Positions 48,190 through 64,000 of a stretch of DNA of 64,000 nt are shown here, piece by piece. Each line of letters begins with the position of its first letter. Within the stretch, counting starts at the first letter, position 1. The translations under genes and the position numbers were made by a program. The DNA is from Gadus chalcogrammus (lineage: Eukaryota > Chordata > Actinopteri > Gadiformes > Gadidae), in assembly GCF_026213295.1 (NCBI RefSeq), contig NC_079420.1, forward strand, positions 17,525,701-17,589,700. The letters are read 5' to 3'. Under the pieces are notes generated by a model. The model saw nothing but the letters and a program-made list of their open reading frames with translations, searched no databases and was not told where the DNA came from.

Positions 48190-48204
48190 CCACACGAGGG
48201 CGCC
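48190..48204 (+). promoter_or_regulatory. CTCF-like motif upstream of septin promoter
   Basis: CCACACGAGGGCGCC matches the CTCF core CCACCAGGGGGCGCC at 12 of 15 positions. It lies about 0.5 kb before the septin start codon, between the two genes. Confidence 0.25.
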
Positions 48205-48339
48205 AGCGTGCAAAGAAACAACATTAACCCTACAATCACTGCTTATTTACATTCCACGATGGAAAAACCGAATGCACTAAATGAATGCATTATTTCGCCT
48301 AACATGCAAATGTAGAACGCAAGCTACTATCTGATCTAA

Positions 48340-48686
48340 GGCCCAACGGAGAACCGTTACCAGACTACGAGCGTTACATCACCATGACAGTCTGCATCGG
48401 CCAATAGGAGCACGCCTCAGTAGGAAAATACAATCGTCTTTTTGAAAAACAGTACGCCGGAGCATTCGTCCTCCCCCTTGCAGCTCGTAGTATCCTCCCG
48501 TAGCCATATGTAATTATCACCTTTCCCAAATCCACTTATTTCGGGGCGTTTGCGTCAACTACCCTTGTTTACCTTGTGTTAGAGTTCAGATTAAGCAACT
48601 GTGCGTAGTTGGTTCCGACGTGACTGTCCTGGACATCGTTTTATGTCTGGCCTCTTCGTCTTCGGTGGAGATAGTAACACGGTACA
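48340..48686 (+). promoter_or_regulatory. Candidate septin promoter and 5' UTR
   Basis: CpG-containing, TATA-less sequence with a CCAAT box (GGCCAATAGG, CCAAT at 48401-48405) and a pyrimidine-rich CCTCCCCCTTGCAGC near 48470. It directly precedes the start-codon exon. The transcription start cannot be placed from sequence alone. Confidence 0.4.
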
Positions 48687-63766
<15,080 letters not shown>

Positions 63767-64000
63767 GTACGTAACGTCTGGATGGAGCAGAGAACACGCA
63801 CGGTTGTAGGAATGTTGCTTAGGGCACACACAAAAAAAATGCTACTGTTTTTATAGGTAGAGAGCAGAAAATCTCTTGCTGTTTCACTCTTCATCAAGGA
63901 CATCATATACGTAACCTATTCACTAAATCAATTAGTGTATCTGTTAAGAGATTATAAACCTTGTGTCTTCATGATTGTGAATGTGAATTGGTCCACAGTG
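63767..64000 (+). other. septin7 intron 5, 5' part
   Basis: Unique intronic sequence to the window edge. No exon is seen. Confidence 0.8.

Noticed and set aside
48094..48315. Possible upstream septin7 exon (73-codon frame)
   Set aside because: No donor in a suitable phase and no similarity to septin N-termini. It lies upstream of the CCAAT box.

Overview
This is vertebrate nuclear DNA, almost certainly from a ray-finned fish. The genes are intron-rich with GT-AG splice sites, and their proteins match vertebrate families. The rest is full of teleost-type interspersed repeats: tRNA-derived SINEs, a TTAA-flanked MITE and a Harbinger-type element. Very long dinucleotide arrays (often 100-200 bp of AC/GT or CT) recur every few kb. 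That density, together with a SINE tail that resembles ones I associate with cod-like fish, suggests a gadiform. This is an inference, not a database match. I see no prokaryotic genes, CRISPR arrays, rRNA or intact tRNA genes.

Layout: 1-7.0 kb is intergenic-looking sequence with microsatellites. A CpG-rich block with a perfect cAMP-response element lies near 7.1 kb and is a candidate (unproven) promoter and 5' UTR exon for smpd3. From 7.3 to 24.1 kb there is only repeat-rich noncoding sequence. The complete coding region of smpd3 (neutral sphingomyelinase 2) runs from 24,311 to 43,442 in nine coding exons. Its exon phases all agree and give a 723-residue protein. After about 5 kb of 3' UTR and intergenic DNA, a second gene in the same orientation starts at 48,687. 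It is a septin of the SEPTIN7 type. Five coding exons (160 complete codons) lie in the window and the gene continues past the right edge.

The two proteins both act at membranes. nSMase2 makes ceramide from sphingomyelin on the inner leaflet. Septins are GTP-binding filament proteins that assemble on the inner leaflet. Nothing in the sequence shows joint regulation; they are simply tandem neighbours.

The most notable features are: (1) a run of eight Cys-Pro-x-His-type motifs in the linker of Smpd3, which human SMPD3 lacks as far as I can recall; (2) a 39-bp minisatellite that copies the end of smpd3 coding exon 1 together with its splice donor five more times into the intron; (3) a 136-nt pure (GT)n array ending 6 nt before the acceptor of septin exon 4, which leaves no branch-point adenosine for about 140 nt; (4) facing (GT)71 and (CA)70 arrays in smpd3 intron 3 that can pair as one long hairpin; (5) a cluster of consecutive hairpins in septin intron 2; and (6) a Harbinger-type element that keeps a Myb/SANT-like exon but no visible transposase.
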